From: Verrucosispora sp. NA02020
GTDB lineage: Bacteria > Actinomycetota > Actinomycetes > Mycobacteriales > Micromonosporaceae
DNA length: 64,000 nucleotides
Direction: 5' to 3'
Assembly (NCBI RefSeq): GCF_013364215.1
Contig: NZ_CP054923.1
Span: 2,852,001 to 2,916,000 of the forward strand
Positions within the stretch are counted from its first letter, which is position 1. Each line of letters opens with the position of its first letter. A model generated the notes under the pieces. That model made no database searches and was not told the DNA's origin. It saw nothing but the letters and a program-made list of their open reading frames with translations. The translations under genes and the position numbers were made by a program. Positions 48,910-58,531 of this stretch are shown in pieces.

Positions 48910-50013
48910 ATGAAACGGTCCCTCCGGGCCGCCCTGGCGGTGGTCGTCCTCGCCGCCCCGCTGGCCCTGACCGCCCCCGCGCAGGCGGCCACCACCCTCA
49001 CCATGCGCGGCGCCGACGTCTCGTCCCTGCAACGCAGCCTCGACCTCGGGGCGCGCTACTACAACGCCTCCGGCGCCCAGGCCGACCCCTACGACATCCT
49101 CGCCGCCAAAGGCGTCAACTACCTGCGGCTACGCGTCTGGAACAACCCGATCAGCGGCTACAACAACAAGGCGAAGGTGCTCCAGCAGGCCAGGACGATC
49201 AAGGCGAAGGGCTTCAAACTCCTGATCGACTTTCACTACTCGGACACCTGGGCCGACCCGGGCAAGCAGTATCCGCCCGCGGCCTGGGCCACCCACTCCC
49301 TGAGCCAGTTGCAGAACGATGTCTATACCTACACCCACGACGTGTGCAGCGCCCTGAAGGCACAGGGCACCACCCCGGACGCGGTGCAGATCGGCAACGA
49401 GATCAACGTGGGCATGCTGTGGCCGACCGGTCGGGTCGTCAACGACGACTTCGCCCCGCTGGCCAGCCTGCTCAAGCAGGGCCACCGCGCCACCAAGGCG
49501 TGCAACGGCGGCACCCAGGTATGGATCCACACCGCCAACGCCGACAGCCTCGCCAACGCCCGCTGGTTCTACGACGGCATCCGGTCCCAGGGCGTCACCT
49601 GGGACGTCGCCGCACTGTCCTACTACTGCATGTGGCACGGTTCGCTGGCGAACCTGTACAACGTGATCGCCGACGTGAAGTCCCGCTACGGCAAGCCGGT
49701 GGTGCTCGCCGAGACCGCGTACCAGTTCACCACGGCGAACGCCGACCACCAGGGGAACGCGATCCCCGGCACCGTGCTGTGCGACAACATCCCGGCCACC
49801 TGGGCCGGGCAGGCACAACAGTTCAGCTGGGTCCAGAACACCGTGCGCAACGCCGGCGGCGTCGGCGTCTTCTACTGGGAGCCGACCTGGTACGCGATCC
49901 GGGGCAACGGCTGGGACCCGGCGGACATCAACGGCAGCGGCAACGGCTGGGACAACATGGCCGTCTTCGACTGGAGCGGACGCGTCAACCCGCACGTGGT
50001 CTGGACCCCGTGA
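48910..50013 (+). CDS. secreted arabinogalactan endo-beta-1,4-galactanase (GH53)
   Basis: 367 residues from ATG 48910. The signal peptide ends APAQAATTL. The GH53 TIM barrel starts MRGADVSSLQ, with VNYLRLRVWNNP. The acid/base is Glu164 in VQIGNEINVGMLWP and the nucleophile Glu268 in PVVLAETAYQFT. The C-terminal GVFYWEPTWYA...NGWDNMAVFDWSGRVNP is typical. It hydrolyses type I arabinogalactan of plant cell walls outside the cell, consistent with a saprophytic or plant-associated lifestyle. No transporter or regulator of galactan use lies beside it. The 185-base gap before it shows no clear regulator site. Confidence 0.95.
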   Translation: MKRSLRAALAVVVLAAPLALTAPAQAATTLTMRGADVSSLQRSLDLGARYYNASGAQADPYDILAAKGVNYLRLRVWNNPISGYNNKAKVLQQARTIKAKGFKLLIDFHYSDTWADPGKQYPPAAWATHSLSQLQNDVYTYTHDVCSALKAQGTTPDAVQIGNEINVGMLWPTGRVVNDDFAPLASLLKQGHRATKACNGGTQVWIHTANADSLANARWFYDGIRSQGVTWDVAALSYYCMWHGSLANLYNVIADVKSRYGKPVVLAETAYQFTTANADHQGNAIPGTVLCDNIPATWAGQAQQFSWVQNTVRNAGGVGVFYWEPTWYAIRGNGWDPADINGSGNGWDNMAVFDWSGRVNPHVVWTP

Positions 50014-50101
50014 CCCGCCACCCCTGGTCCGGCGGTTGAGCCGACCGCCTCGATCTGGCCGCCGGGGAGGTCGGCGACGCACAGCAGCGACTGCGGGGCG
50101 G

Positions 50102-51652
50102 TCACCGGTGGCCGGGACCGCTTCGCGGTCGTACCGCGTAGAGGCCGCGCCACGGTGCACCGCCGCTCCACACAGCAAAGGCACCGACCAGCGTCAGGGC
50201 GTACACACTGCTGGTCGGTCCGGTCAGGAACCAGGCGATCCCCGCCAGTACGGCCAGCGCCACCACGACCCCGAGGTGCCGTGCCGCCGATTCGGGATGG
50301 CCGAAAGCACCCGGCATGACCGGGTCGAGCTGATAGTTGCCGGGCGGGCGACCCCGGGCGGTGCTCGCCGGCCAGAGCCGCCCCACTCCGGCGACGTCGA
50401 CCAGGTACATGCGCCGTAGGCCGGGGCATCGGCGAAGGTGGACCGGCAGCGGTCGGCGGGCCTGCGACACCGGGACGTGGTCGGCTCCCCACTGGTAGCC
50501 GTCCAGCCAGCGCACCAGTCGACGGTCCCAGATGACGCGCTGATACCAGATCCGGCCGCCGCTGTGCAGTTCGAGCCAGAAGGCGGTCGGTTCGGTGCCC
50601 CAGAGCAGGTGTGCGGCATGGACGCGCGCGATGCCCGGCGCAGGCCGTCGCACCGTGCCGAGGGCCCAGCGACCGAGCCGCCAGGCCCACGCATCGAGCA
50701 GCAGGAAGCCCGGTGCCAGAGCCAGGCCGGCCATGACGTTCCGGTCGCGGGACCCGAGTGCGAAGAGTTCGGGCTGCACCGGTGTCACCTGCTCCGGATG
50801 CGACGGGTCGTACCGCAGCGGGACCCGACTGCCCGCCGGCAGCCGTCCGGCGTCCAGGGGAGTCAACCGCACCAGCCGGTCGGTGCCGTCGCCGTCGCGG
50901 TAGGCCACCTCGATCCGGTCGTCGGCGCCGAGCCGGTCGGCGGTGACCGTGCCCACCGCGACTGCGCTCATGGCCGCGTCCAGATCGCGGTTCCAGGCCG
51001 CCAGCTGCCACAGCACACCGCCGGTGGACAGTGCGAGCAGCAGCCAACTCGCCACCACCCGCCAGATCGCGACGTTGGCCCGCGTCCGCTCGGCGGCCAC
51101 CGGCGGTGCCACCGCCGTACCGTCGGTAGGTGCCGGCAGGAGGTCCCACTCCCGGGCGAACTGTCGCAGCCGCGCCACCGTGTCGGGATCGGCTGACGAC
51201 ACCCCCTGGGGCGTGACAGCGGTCGTCCTCAGCTGCACCACAAGGATCCGGCCGCCACCGCCGAGGAGGAGGACCGCGACGAGTGCTCCCCAGATCCCAC
51301 CGGTCGTGTCGGGCTGATGGGCACGCCGTGCCGACGGGCCGGTGACCGAAGCCGGAACCTCGTCACCGTAGGCGGGTGGCTCCGCGAACAGCGAGGTGAG
51401 CGAGACCGCGTCGAGACGGATCGTGCCGTCGTCGGAGACGAACGGTCCCGAGCACCGCCATCCCCGGCCCCCGCCGTCCTCCTGCTCGTGGCAGTCCTCC
51501 ACGACGACGACTCCCGGGACACCGACATGTTCCGCGCGAATGGAATCGACCGCCAGCCCGGCCACGAACATCCCGGCGAGGACGGGCACGATCCCGTACC
51601 CGACCAGAAAGGCCCACTCACGCAGCGACAGTTCACGTATGCGATGCCACAT
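50102..51652 (-). CDS. multi-pass membrane protein of unknown function
   Basis: 516 residues. Helices: ~12-35 (WAFLVGYGIVPVLAGMFVAGL), ~118-138, ~195-215, ~305-325 and two near the C-terminus (VVVALAVLAGIAWFL, VYALTLVGAFAVW). An N-terminal extracytoplasmic segment has a Cys pair (EDCHEQ...WRCSGPF). The middle contains a DUF3592-like soluble part (RIEVAYRDGDGTDRLVRL...VPLRYDPSHPEQVTP). No catalytic motif seen. The two-component regulator starts 132 bases away on the other strand. Confidence 0.7.
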   Translation of the reverse strand: MWHRIRELSLREWAFLVGYGIVPVLAGMFVAGLAVDSIRAEHVGVPGVVVVEDCHEQEDGGGRGWRCSGPFVSDDGTIRLDAVSLTSLFAEPPAYGDEVPASVTGPSARRAHQPDTTGGIWGALVAVLLLGGGGRILVVQLRTTAVTPQGVSSADPDTVARLRQFAREWDLLPAPTDGTAVAPPVAAERTRANVAIWRVVASWLLLALSTGGVLWQLAAWNRDLDAAMSAVAVGTVTADRLGADDRIEVAYRDGDGTDRLVRLTPLDAGRLPAGSRVPLRYDPSHPEQVTPVQPELFALGSRDRNVMAGLALAPGFLLLDAWAWRLGRWALGTVRRPAPGIARVHAAHLLWGTEPTAFWLELHSGGRIWYQRVIWDRRLVRWLDGYQWGADHVPVSQARRPLPVHLRRCPGLRRMYLVDVAGVGRLWPASTARGRPPGNYQLDPVMPGAFGHPESAARHLGVVVALAVLAGIAWFLTGPTSSVYALTLVGAFAVWSGGAPWRGLYAVRPRSGPGHR

Positions 51653-51784
51653 GCCCGCTCCCGTACGCCGTCACGTGACTCCCGGAACGAGTCGGGCCGG
51701 CGTTACCACTGTAGACACATCCACGAGCGACCCGATGTGTGCGAAGATGCGCCGACCGATTTCCACCGATGACGGGGTGCAGGC

Positions 51785-52429
51785 GTGCGGGTCGTACTGG
51801 CGGAGGACCTTGCCCTGCTGCGGGACGGTCTCCACCGGTTGCTGACGGCCTCCGGCTTCGACGTCGTCGCCGCCGTGAACAACGGGCCCGATCTGAGGGC
51901 GGCGCTGATCGAACAGCGGCCGGACGTCGCCGTCGTCGACGTCCGGATGCCACCGCACCACACCGACGACGGGTTGCGGGCGGCCATCGAGGCCCGTGCG
52001 GTGGTGCCTCGGCTGCCGGTGCTCGTGCTCTCGCAGTTCGTCGAGCCGCTCTACGCGCGTGAGCTGCTCGTTGACGGCGCGGGCGCGGTCGGCTATCTGC
52101 TCAAGGACCGGGTACTCGACGTCGGTCAGTTCATCGAGTCCGTCCGGCGGGTGGCCGCGGGCGGCACCGTGATGGATCCGGAGGTCATCGCCGAGCTACT
52201 CGCCGGCCGGGCACGGGGTCGGTCCCTCGAGTCGTTGAGCCCACGGGAGCGGGACGTTCTCGCGCTGATGGCCGAAGGACGGTCCAACGGTGCCATCGCC
52301 GCCCGGATGTTCGTCTCCGAGAAGGCAGTGGTCAAGCACGTCAGTAGCATCTTCACCAAACTGGGGTTGTACCTCTCGACCAGCGACAACCGACGGGTGC
52401 TCGCCGTGCTCGCCTACCTCGACAGCTGA
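51785..52429 (+). CDS. NarL/FixJ-family response regulator
   Basis: 214 residues. Receiver domain with acidic pocket Glu7/Asp8, phospho-acceptor Asp52 (VVDVRMPPHH) and Lys in YLLKDR. LuxR HTH: LSPRERDVLALMAEGRSNGAIAARMFVSEKAVVKHVSSIFTKLGL. It begins at GTG 51785. The cognate kinase is the convergent gene at 52496-53839. The C-terminal sequence is also the reference for the pseudogene fragment at 6616-6720. Confidence 0.95.
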   Translation: MRVVLAEDLALLRDGLHRLLTASGFDVVAAVNNGPDLRAALIEQRPDVAVVDVRMPPHHTDDGLRAAIEARAVVPRLPVLVLSQFVEPLYARELLVDGAGAVGYLLKDRVLDVGQFIESVRRVAAGGTVMDPEVIAELLAGRARGRSLESLSPRERDVLALMAEGRSNGAIAARMFVSEKAVVKHVSSIFTKLGLYLSTSDNRRVLAVLAYLDS

Positions 52430-52495
52430 CGGAGCGGCACCCGGACCACCCGGAGCGCCGGCCCGGGGTGGTCGACGTGCGGGCCGGACCCGGAG

Positions 52496-53839
52496 TTACC
52501 GCTCCGCGCCGCCCACCGGGCTGCCGGGGCCCGGCGGCGTCGAGAACTCGGCATCGGCTCCGCCGGGCAGCGGATCCGCGACGACGGACGCGCCGGCGGT
52601 GGGCAGCGCGATCGTCAGCATGGTCCCACCGGTGGCCGGTCCGCCGATCTCCAGCGTGCCGTCGAACACGGCCAGACGCTGCCGTACGCCCTCCAGACCG
52701 CCCCCCGGCACGAACACCGCGCCGCCCCGGCCGTCGTCACCGACCTCCAGGAGCAGCCGGTCGTGCTCCCGGCGGCCACGCACCCATGCCCGGCGTGCCC
52801 CGCTGTGCTTCACCGTGTTGGCCAGCGCCTCGGAGATCGTGAAGTAGGCAGCCGCCTCGACCGAGTCGCTGAGCCGGCCCGCACCGTCGATGTCGACGTC
52901 GATCTGCAGGGGCATCCGGATCGCTAGGGACTCCACGGCACCGACCAGGCCCCGGTCGCTGAGCACCGGCGGACGGATGCCCTTGATCAGCGCGCGGAGC
53001 TCCGCGATCGCCTGCGCGTTGTGCGTGCGGGCCTCGGCCAGCAACGGCCGTACGGTCGGATCGTCGCCGATCAGGTTCTCCACCATGCCGAGGCTCATGC
53101 CGAGTGCGACCAGATGTGCCTGCGTGCCGTCGTGCAGGTCGCGTTCGATCCGCCGCAGTTCCTGCGCCTGGGCGTCGACGGTCTGGGTGCGGGTCGTGGT
53201 GAGCTGGTCGACGCGCTCGGCGAGCAGGGCCCGTGGGCCGGGGCGCAACATGACGGCTGTCAGTTCGCCGTACCAGCGCATGATCACCGGGGTGATCAGC
53301 CAGCAGAACCACAGATAGAAGATCCCCCACGGGATGCCGTTGGCGGCGGCACTGCGAGTGTCGTGGATCGTCGTGCCGAACGGAAAGTCGAGACTCGCAC
53401 CGGCGGGCAGCGTGCTCCACACCAGCGGTAGGAGCAGACCGAGCACGCCGGCGAGGAAGGCCGCGACCGGCACCGTCAACAACGCCACCCCGGCGGTCGT
53501 GTCCACGAACAGCCAGCGGGTGTCGCGCCAGGTCGCTGGATCGCGTAACACCGTGCTGAATCGGGCCCACCACCCGGCGGAGGGCAGCGGACGGTACTGC
53601 CGCCCGACGGTGATTCCCAGCTCCCGATGCACGAGGAGGCGCCGGCTGTCGGCCATCGCCCGAGCGGCGAGGACCGCACCGGTGAACAGCGGCAGAGTGA
53701 CCCACAGCGCGGCGAGCGTCAGGGTGGTCAGCACCCAGGCCAGCACCAGCACCTCGGCGAACGCCAGTCCGATCAGGACGCACGCCCAGCCCAGCAACCG
53801 CCGACGGGCAGCGAACGAATACACCGGATGAGTCGTCAT
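52496..53839 (-). CDS. HisKA_3-type sensor histidine kinase
   Basis: 447 residues. An N-terminal sensor module with about five membrane helices (LLGWACVLIGLAFAEVLVLAWVL, VALLTVPVAAFLAGVLGLLLPL, WGIFYLWFCWLITPVIM) precedes the dimerisation/phosphoacceptor helix AQELRRIERDLHDGTQAHL with His236, and a HATPase_c domain with N-box SEALANTVKHSGA and GDDGRGG/GGGLEGVRQRL. Partner of the response regulator 66 bases away, convergent. The signal cannot be read from the sequence. Confidence 0.93.
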   Translation of the reverse strand: MTTHPVYSFAARRRLLGWACVLIGLAFAEVLVLAWVLTTLTLAALWVTLPLFTGAVLAARAMADSRRLLVHRELGITVGRQYRPLPSAGWWARFSTVLRDPATWRDTRWLFVDTTAGVALLTVPVAAFLAGVLGLLLPLVWSTLPAGASLDFPFGTTIHDTRSAAANGIPWGIFYLWFCWLITPVIMRWYGELTAVMLRPGPRALLAERVDQLTTTRTQTVDAQAQELRRIERDLHDGTQAHLVALGMSLGMVENLIGDDPTVRPLLAEARTHNAQAIAELRALIKGIRPPVLSDRGLVGAVESLAIRMPLQIDVDIDGAGRLSDSVEAAAYFTISEALANTVKHSGARRAWVRGRREHDRLLLEVGDDGRGGAVFVPGGGLEGVRQRLAVFDGTLEIGGPATGGTMLTIALPTAGASVVADPLPGGADAEFSTPPGPGSPVGGAER

Positions 53840-53964
53840 GGGGTTGATTATTCGTCCGTCCCGGCGCGGGCGAAGTGGACTTGAGTCTACCTTCGAACGG
53901 GGCGTGCCCTACCCGCACGGTCGACGCCGCGTCCGGTACCGACCGTGCCGGAGGGTGGGACTGG

Positions 53965-55137
53965 TCAACGGAACGCGGCGGTACCGGTGAGCGCCTGACC
54001 GATGACCAGTTGGTGCACCTCCGACGTGCCCTCGTAGGTGAGCACCGACTCCAGGTTGTTGGCGTGCCGCAGCACCGGATACTCCAGGCTGATCCCGTTC
54101 GCGCCGAGCACCGTCCGGGACTCGCGGGCGATCCGGATCGCCTCGCGGACGTTGTTGAGCTTGCCGGCGCTGATCTGGTGCGGTTGCAGCAACCCCTGCG
54201 TCTTGAGCGTGGCAAGGTGCAGTGCCAGCAGCATCGCCTTGCCCAGTTCCACGCCCATGTCGGCGAGCTTGAGCTGCGTGGCCTGGAAGGCCGCGAGCTT
54301 GCGGTCGAAGATCTCCCGCTCCCGGGCGTACGCGATCGCGGTGTCCAGACAGTCGCGGGCCGCGCCGACGGCACCGAAGACGATGCCGAACCGGGCCTCG
54401 TTGAGGCAGGAGAGCGGCGCGGACAGCCCCGCCGCGTCCGGCAGCATCGCGTCGGCGGGCAGCCGGACGTCGTCCAGGATCAGCTCGCTGGTGACCGAGG
54501 CGCGCAGCGAGAGCTTGCGGGTGATCTCCGGTGCGGTGAAGCCGGGTGTACCGGCCGGCACGAGGAAGCCCCGGATGCCGTCGTCGGTGCGGGCCCAGAC
54601 CACGGCTACGTCGGCCACCGAACCGTTGGTGATCCACATCTTCGTGCCGGCGAGGACCCAGTCACCGCCGTCGCGCCGGGCGTGGGTTCGCATGCCTGCG
54701 GGGTTGGAGCCGAAGTCGGGCTCGGTCAGCCCGAAGCAACCGATCGCCTCGCCGGTCGCCATCGCCGGGAGCCAGCGTTGCTTCTGCTCCTCGCCGCCGT
54801 AGCGATGGATCGCGTACATCGCCAGCGAGCCCTGCACCGAGACGAGGCTGCGGAGGCCGGAGTCGCCGGCCTCGAGTTCGAGGCAGGCCAGGCCGTACGC
54901 GGTGGCGGTCGCCCCCGCGCAGCCGTAGCCCTCCAGGTGCATCCCGAGCAGTCCGAGACCTCCGAGAGTCCGGGCGATCTCGCGGACCGGTAGCGCCCCG
55001 GCTTCGTACCAGTCGGCGAGGTGCGGGCGCAGCTCGCGGTCGACGAACCGGCGCGTGGTGTCGCGGATCGCGACGGCCTCGTCGTCCAGTCCCCGGTGTA
55101 GGTCGAGCAGATCCACTGCGGATTCGAGCAACGGCAT
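53965..55137 (-). CDS. gcdH: glutaryl-CoA dehydrogenase
   Basis: 390 residues from ATG 55137 (GAAAGG just upstream; ATG 55155 is an alternative). Acyl-CoA dehydrogenase with CFGLTEPDFGSNPAGMRT, WVLAGTKMWITNG and catalytic Glu369 in SVLTYEGTSEVHQL. The C-terminus GQALTGTAAF matches the glutaryl-CoA dehydrogenase ending (GxAxTGxxAF), and the length is that of the family. It oxidises and decarboxylates glutaryl-CoA to crotonyl-CoA. Divergent from an IclR regulator and adjacent to a CoA-transferase and thiolase, which fits glutarate catabolism. Confidence 0.88.
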   Translation of the reverse strand: MPLLESAVDLLDLHRGLDDEAVAIRDTTRRFVDRELRPHLADWYEAGALPVREIARTLGGLGLLGMHLEGYGCAGATATAYGLACLELEAGDSGLRSLVSVQGSLAMYAIHRYGGEEQKQRWLPAMATGEAIGCFGLTEPDFGSNPAGMRTHARRDGGDWVLAGTKMWITNGSVADVAVVWARTDDGIRGFLVPAGTPGFTAPEITRKLSLRASVTSELILDDVRLPADAMLPDAAGLSAPLSCLNEARFGIVFGAVGAARDCLDTAIAYAREREIFDRKLAAFQATQLKLADMGVELGKAMLLALHLATLKTQGLLQPHQISAGKLNNVREAIRIARESRTVLGANGISLEYPVLRHANNLESVLTYEGTSEVHQLVIGQALTGTAAFR

Positions 55138-55183
55138 GGGCCTTTCGTACGCCATGTTGCACAGGCGGGTCAAGAGTTTGTCG

Positions 55184-55300
55184 ACAGCGCTGTGACCTGC
55201 TGTTTCATCAGAGAATCTTTAACGGTCAGTGTCTTGACTTGTACGAAAGCCGATGCCTATGGTGTCGCCCAACGGGACAGATGGCCGTTCAGCGGGACAG
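55184..55300. promoter_or_regulatory. divergent gcdH/IclR control region
   Basis: ACAGCGCTGT (55184-55193) is a 10-bp palindrome. TTGACT (55234-55239) and TATGGT (55258-55263), 18 bases apart, form a promoter for the IclR gene. GTACGAAAG (55241-55249), within its spacer, recurs inverted as CTTTCGTAC (55142-55150) in the gcdH leader. CGGGACAG occurs twice exactly 20 bases apart (55273-55280, 55293-55300), the second next to the ribosome site. These are candidate IclR contacts. Confidence 0.5.
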
Positions 55301-55308
55301 GAGCGATC

Positions 55309-56076
55309 ATGGTTCGTGGTGACGAGACGCTCGACTCGGTGGACCGGGTCGCCGCAGTGCTACGGGCCTGCGCGGCCCATCAGGGCGGCAAGAGCGTCCG
55401 CGACCTGGCCGCCGATCTCACCCTCAGCAAGAGCGCGGTGCACCGGCTGCTGGTCTCCCTCGAACACGTCGGTTTCCTGCACTACGACTCGCCGTCCGGC
55501 CGCTACTCCATCGGCGAGGGGATCCTCGAACTCGCCGCCACCTATCCGCGACGCAGTGACCTGGTCGGCGAATCCCGTCCGATGCTCAGCGACCTCTGGT
55601 CCGAGGTCGGCGAGACGGTCTGCCTGCACATGGCAGTCGGCTGGCAACGCATGACGATCTTCCAGTACGAGTCGCCGCACGACCTCCGGTTCGCCACCTC
55701 GATCGGGGAGCTGTATCCGCTCTACGCCGGTGCGGCCGGACGCGCGCTGCTCTCCCTGTTCCCCGACGGCGAGATCGAGCAGTACCTGGACGACGTCGAC
55801 CTCAAGCCCGTCACCGGGCGCACCATCGTCGGCAAGGACGACCTGCTCGACGGCATCGCCCGTACCCGCACCGACGGGTACGCGTTCAGCCACGGTGAGC
55901 GGGTGACCGGCGCGATCGGCATCGCGGCACCGATCGCGGTGCCCGGCCGCCCGCCCTTGTGCGTCTCGGTCTACGGCCCGGCCGAACGCATCCGCGCCGC
56001 GCAGACCTCCGCTCTGGCCAAGGCCGTCGTCCGGACCGCGCAGGCCTGCGCCGCAGCACTGGGCGGCGGCCGATGA
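55309..56076 (+). CDS. IclR-family transcriptional regulator
   Basis: 255 residues from ATG 55309 (AGGAG site). N-terminal winged HTH: SVDRVAAVLRACAAHQGGKSVRDLAADLTLSKSAVHRLLVSLEHVGFL. The C-terminal IclR effector domain has ELYPLYAGAAGRALLSLFP and GVTGAIGIAAPI-like segments (ERVTGAIGIAAPIAVPG). Its stop overlaps the CoA-transferase start, so the regulator heads the degradation operon and is divergent from gcdH. The likely effector is a pathway acid or acyl-CoA. Confidence 0.95.
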   Translation: MVRGDETLDSVDRVAAVLRACAAHQGGKSVRDLAADLTLSKSAVHRLLVSLEHVGFLHYDSPSGRYSIGEGILELAATYPRRSDLVGESRPMLSDLWSEVGETVCLHMAVGWQRMTIFQYESPHDLRFATSIGELYPLYAGAAGRALLSLFPDGEIEQYLDDVDLKPVTGRTIVGKDDLLDGIARTRTDGYAFSHGERVTGAIGIAAPIAVPGRPPLCVSVYGPAERIRAAQTSALAKAVVRTAQACAAALGGGR

Positions 56077-57311
56077 CGGCCCGCCCACTGGACGGGGTCC
56101 GCGTCCTCGACCTCACCATCTTCCTGTCTGGCCCACTGGCCACGATGTATCTCGCCGGGCTCGGCGCAGAGGTGGTGAAGATCGAGCGTCCCGGCGCCGG
56201 CGACCCGGCACGCGGCAATCCGCCGTACCTCGGCAGCGACGGGATCAGCTTCGGCCGCCCGGACGGCGACCAGATGTCACTGTCCATGCTCAAACGCGGT
56301 CGAGGCAAACGCAGCCTCGCGATCGACCTCAAGCAGGATCGCGGTCGGCAGACCTTCCTCGACCTCCTCGCGGTCTCCGACGTCGTGGTGGAGAACTTCC
56401 GTCCGGGCACGATGGCTGCCCTCGGGCTGGCGCCGGCAACCCTGTTGGCGGCCAACCCCCGCGCGGTGGTCTGCTCGATCTCCGGATTCGGTCAGACCGG
56501 CCCGAACGCGGCCCTGCCCGCGATGGACCTGGTCGCGCAGGCGCTGTCCGGGATGATGTCGTTGACCGGCAGAGCGGATGATCCGCCGTTACGCACCGGA
56601 ATCGCCTCCGGCGACGTGATCGCCGGACTGACCGCCACCATCGCGATCCTCGCCGCGCTGCGGCACCGGGACCGCACCGGAGAGGGACAACTGCTCGACA
56701 TCTCGATGCAGGACGCACTCCTGGCATCGGTGTTCGACGAAGCGCCCGACCTCTACACCCGACGCGGGATCCCGGTGCGCACCGGTAACCAACGCACCCG
56801 CCTCACCCCGTTCAACAGTTACCGGGCCGCCGACGGCTGGCTCGTCATCACCTGCGGCAACGACGGACACTGGCGGTCGCTGCTCACCGCGATGGGCCGC
56901 GCCGACCTGGTCACCTCCGGCTTCTTCGCCGCACAGGAACAACGGATGGCCGAGGCGGCGGAGGTCGACGCGTTCGTCGAGCAGTGGACATCCGCCCGCT
57001 CCCAACACACCGTGATCGAGACACTGCGGGAGCACGGCGTGCCGTGCGCACCGGTGCTCGAGGTCCTGCAGATCGTCGACGACGCCCATGTGCGTTTCCG
57101 TGGCGTGCTGCGGCCGGTCGAGCATCCGCTCGCCGGGCCCGTCAACGGGATCGCGGCGCCGGAGCTGCCGATGGCCTTCTCCGCCACCCCGGCCGGATTC
57201 GACCGGGCCGCACCGACGCTCGGACAGGACACCGACGTCGTCCTGTCCGGGCTGCTCGGCCTCGACACCGGCACCATCGCCGAACTCCGCGAGCAGGGGG
57301 TAGTGGGATGA
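56073..57311 (+). CDS. family III CoA-transferase (CaiB/BaiF; candidate glutarate CoA-transferase)
   Basis: 412 residues. N-terminal GVRVLDLTIFLSGPLATMYLAGLGAEVVKIERP, VVENFRPGTMAALGL, and catalytic Asp152 in PAMDLVAQALSGMMSLTG. It forms thioesters by CoA exchange. Relatives include the succinate-hydroxymethylglutarate/glutarate CoA-transferase SUGCT, and its place next to gcdH makes glutarate to glutaryl-CoA a reasonable reaction; other carboxylates cannot be excluded. Overlaps both neighbours by four bases. Confidence 0.9.
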   Translation: MTARPLDGVRVLDLTIFLSGPLATMYLAGLGAEVVKIERPGAGDPARGNPPYLGSDGISFGRPDGDQMSLSMLKRGRGKRSLAIDLKQDRGRQTFLDLLAVSDVVVENFRPGTMAALGLAPATLLAANPRAVVCSISGFGQTGPNAALPAMDLVAQALSGMMSLTGRADDPPLRTGIASGDVIAGLTATIAILAALRHRDRTGEGQLLDISMQDALLASVFDEAPDLYTRRGIPVRTGNQRTRLTPFNSYRAADGWLVITCGNDGHWRSLLTAMGRADLVTSGFFAAQEQRMAEAAEVDAFVEQWTSARSQHTVIETLREHGVPCAPVLEVLQIVDDAHVRFRGVLRPVEHPLAGPVNGIAAPELPMAFSATPAGFDRAAPTLGQDTDVVLSGLLGLDTGTIAELREQGVVG

Positions 57312-58531
57312 CATCCGAGGACGCGACCCTGGTGGTCTCCGCCGTCCGCACCCCGGTCGGCCGGTACGGCGGCAGCCTCCGCGACGTGCCGACGGTCGAC
57401 CTCGGCGCGCTCGTGGTCGGGGCGGCCGCCGAACGGGCCGCGGTGGCCCCCGACGAGGTGGGCTCGGTGGTTCTCGGCACCTGCCTACCCGGCCCGCCGA
57501 TGACCGCCGCCCGGGTCGCCGCCATGCTCGCCGGCCTTCCCGAATCGACACTGTCGCTGACCGTCGACCGGGCCTGCTGCTCGGCGATGACCGCCATCGG
57601 CGTCGCCGACGCCCAACTGCGGACCGGCCTCACCGACCTGATCGTGGCCGGCGGCATGGAGAACATGAGCGCGACGCCGCACCAGTTGCCCCGACGCTGG
57701 GGCAACCGCCCGGCCGACGTGGTGGCCGAGGATCCGTTGATCATCCGCAACCCGGTGCTCGGCGCCCCGGTGGCCCGGTACACCGGCGAGGTCGGCCTGG
57801 AGTTCGGATACGGTCGCGAAGCCCAGGACGAATGGGCGCTGACGAGCCAGCGACGGTGGGGTGCCGCCCACGAGGCCGGCCGCTTCGACGCGGAACTGCT
57901 GCCGGTGGCCCGGCCGGACGGCAGCGTCGTCGACCGGGACGAGCCGCCGCGCCCCGCCGTGACCCCCGAGCAGTTGGCCAAGCTCAAGACGGTCTACGGC
58001 AGCCCGACCGTCACCGCGGGCAACGCGCCCGGCCTCAACGACGGCGCCGCGGCCGTGCTGCTCGCGACACCACGGACGGCCGCCGAACGGGAACTGCGCC
58101 CGCTGGCGCGGATCCTCGGCTTCGCCTCGGTCTCCGGCAATCCGCGGTACGCCGCGGCACTGCCCGCCGATGCGATCGAGCTGGTGCTGAAGAACGCCGG
58201 AGCGACGCTCGCCGACGTCGACCTCCTGGAGGTCAACGAGGCGTTCGCGGCCACGGCGCTGGTCACCACCCACAAGTTGGGGGAGACCTACGGGATGGAC
58301 GTGGCCGGGCTGCGTGCCCGGACCAACGTGGACGGGGGAGCGGTGGCGATCGGTCATCCGGTGGGCGCGTCCGGCGCCCGGATCGTGGTCCACCTCATTC
58401 ATGAGATGCGGCGACGGGGCGGTGGCCTGGCCATCGCCTCGATCTGCGGCGGTGTCGGCCAGGCCGATGCGATCTACCTCGAGGTGTTCCCGCCGTCGAA
58501 CAAGGAGAACGGCAATGGCTTTCCGCAATAG
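57308..58531 (+). CDS. thiolase (acetyl-CoA acetyltransferase type)
   Basis: 407 residues. Catalytic Cys90 in LTVDRACCSAMTAIG, NEAFAATALV in the second half, His in GGAVAIGHPVGASGARI and the second catalytic Cys in IASICGGVGQADAI. The full degradative/biosynthetic thiolase set is present, so it can cleave a 3-ketoacyl-CoA such as acetoacetyl-CoA. The intervening enoyl-CoA hydratase and hydroxyacyl-CoA dehydrogenase are not in the window. Its end overlaps the binding-protein gene by 17 bases. Confidence 0.93.
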   Translation: MTSEDATLVVSAVRTPVGRYGGSLRDVPTVDLGALVVGAAAERAAVAPDEVGSVVLGTCLPGPPMTAARVAAMLAGLPESTLSLTVDRACCSAMTAIGVADAQLRTGLTDLIVAGGMENMSATPHQLPRRWGNRPADVVAEDPLIIRNPVLGAPVARYTGEVGLEFGYGREAQDEWALTSQRRWGAAHEAGRFDAELLPVARPDGSVVDRDEPPRPAVTPEQLAKLKTVYGSPTVTAGNAPGLNDGAAAVLLATPRTAAERELRPLARILGFASVSGNPRYAAALPADAIELVLKNAGATLADVDLLEVNEAFAATALVTTHKLGETYGMDVAGLRARTNVDGGAVAIGHPVGASGARIVVHLIHEMRRRGGGLAIASICGGVGQADAIYLEVFPPSNKENGNGFPQ

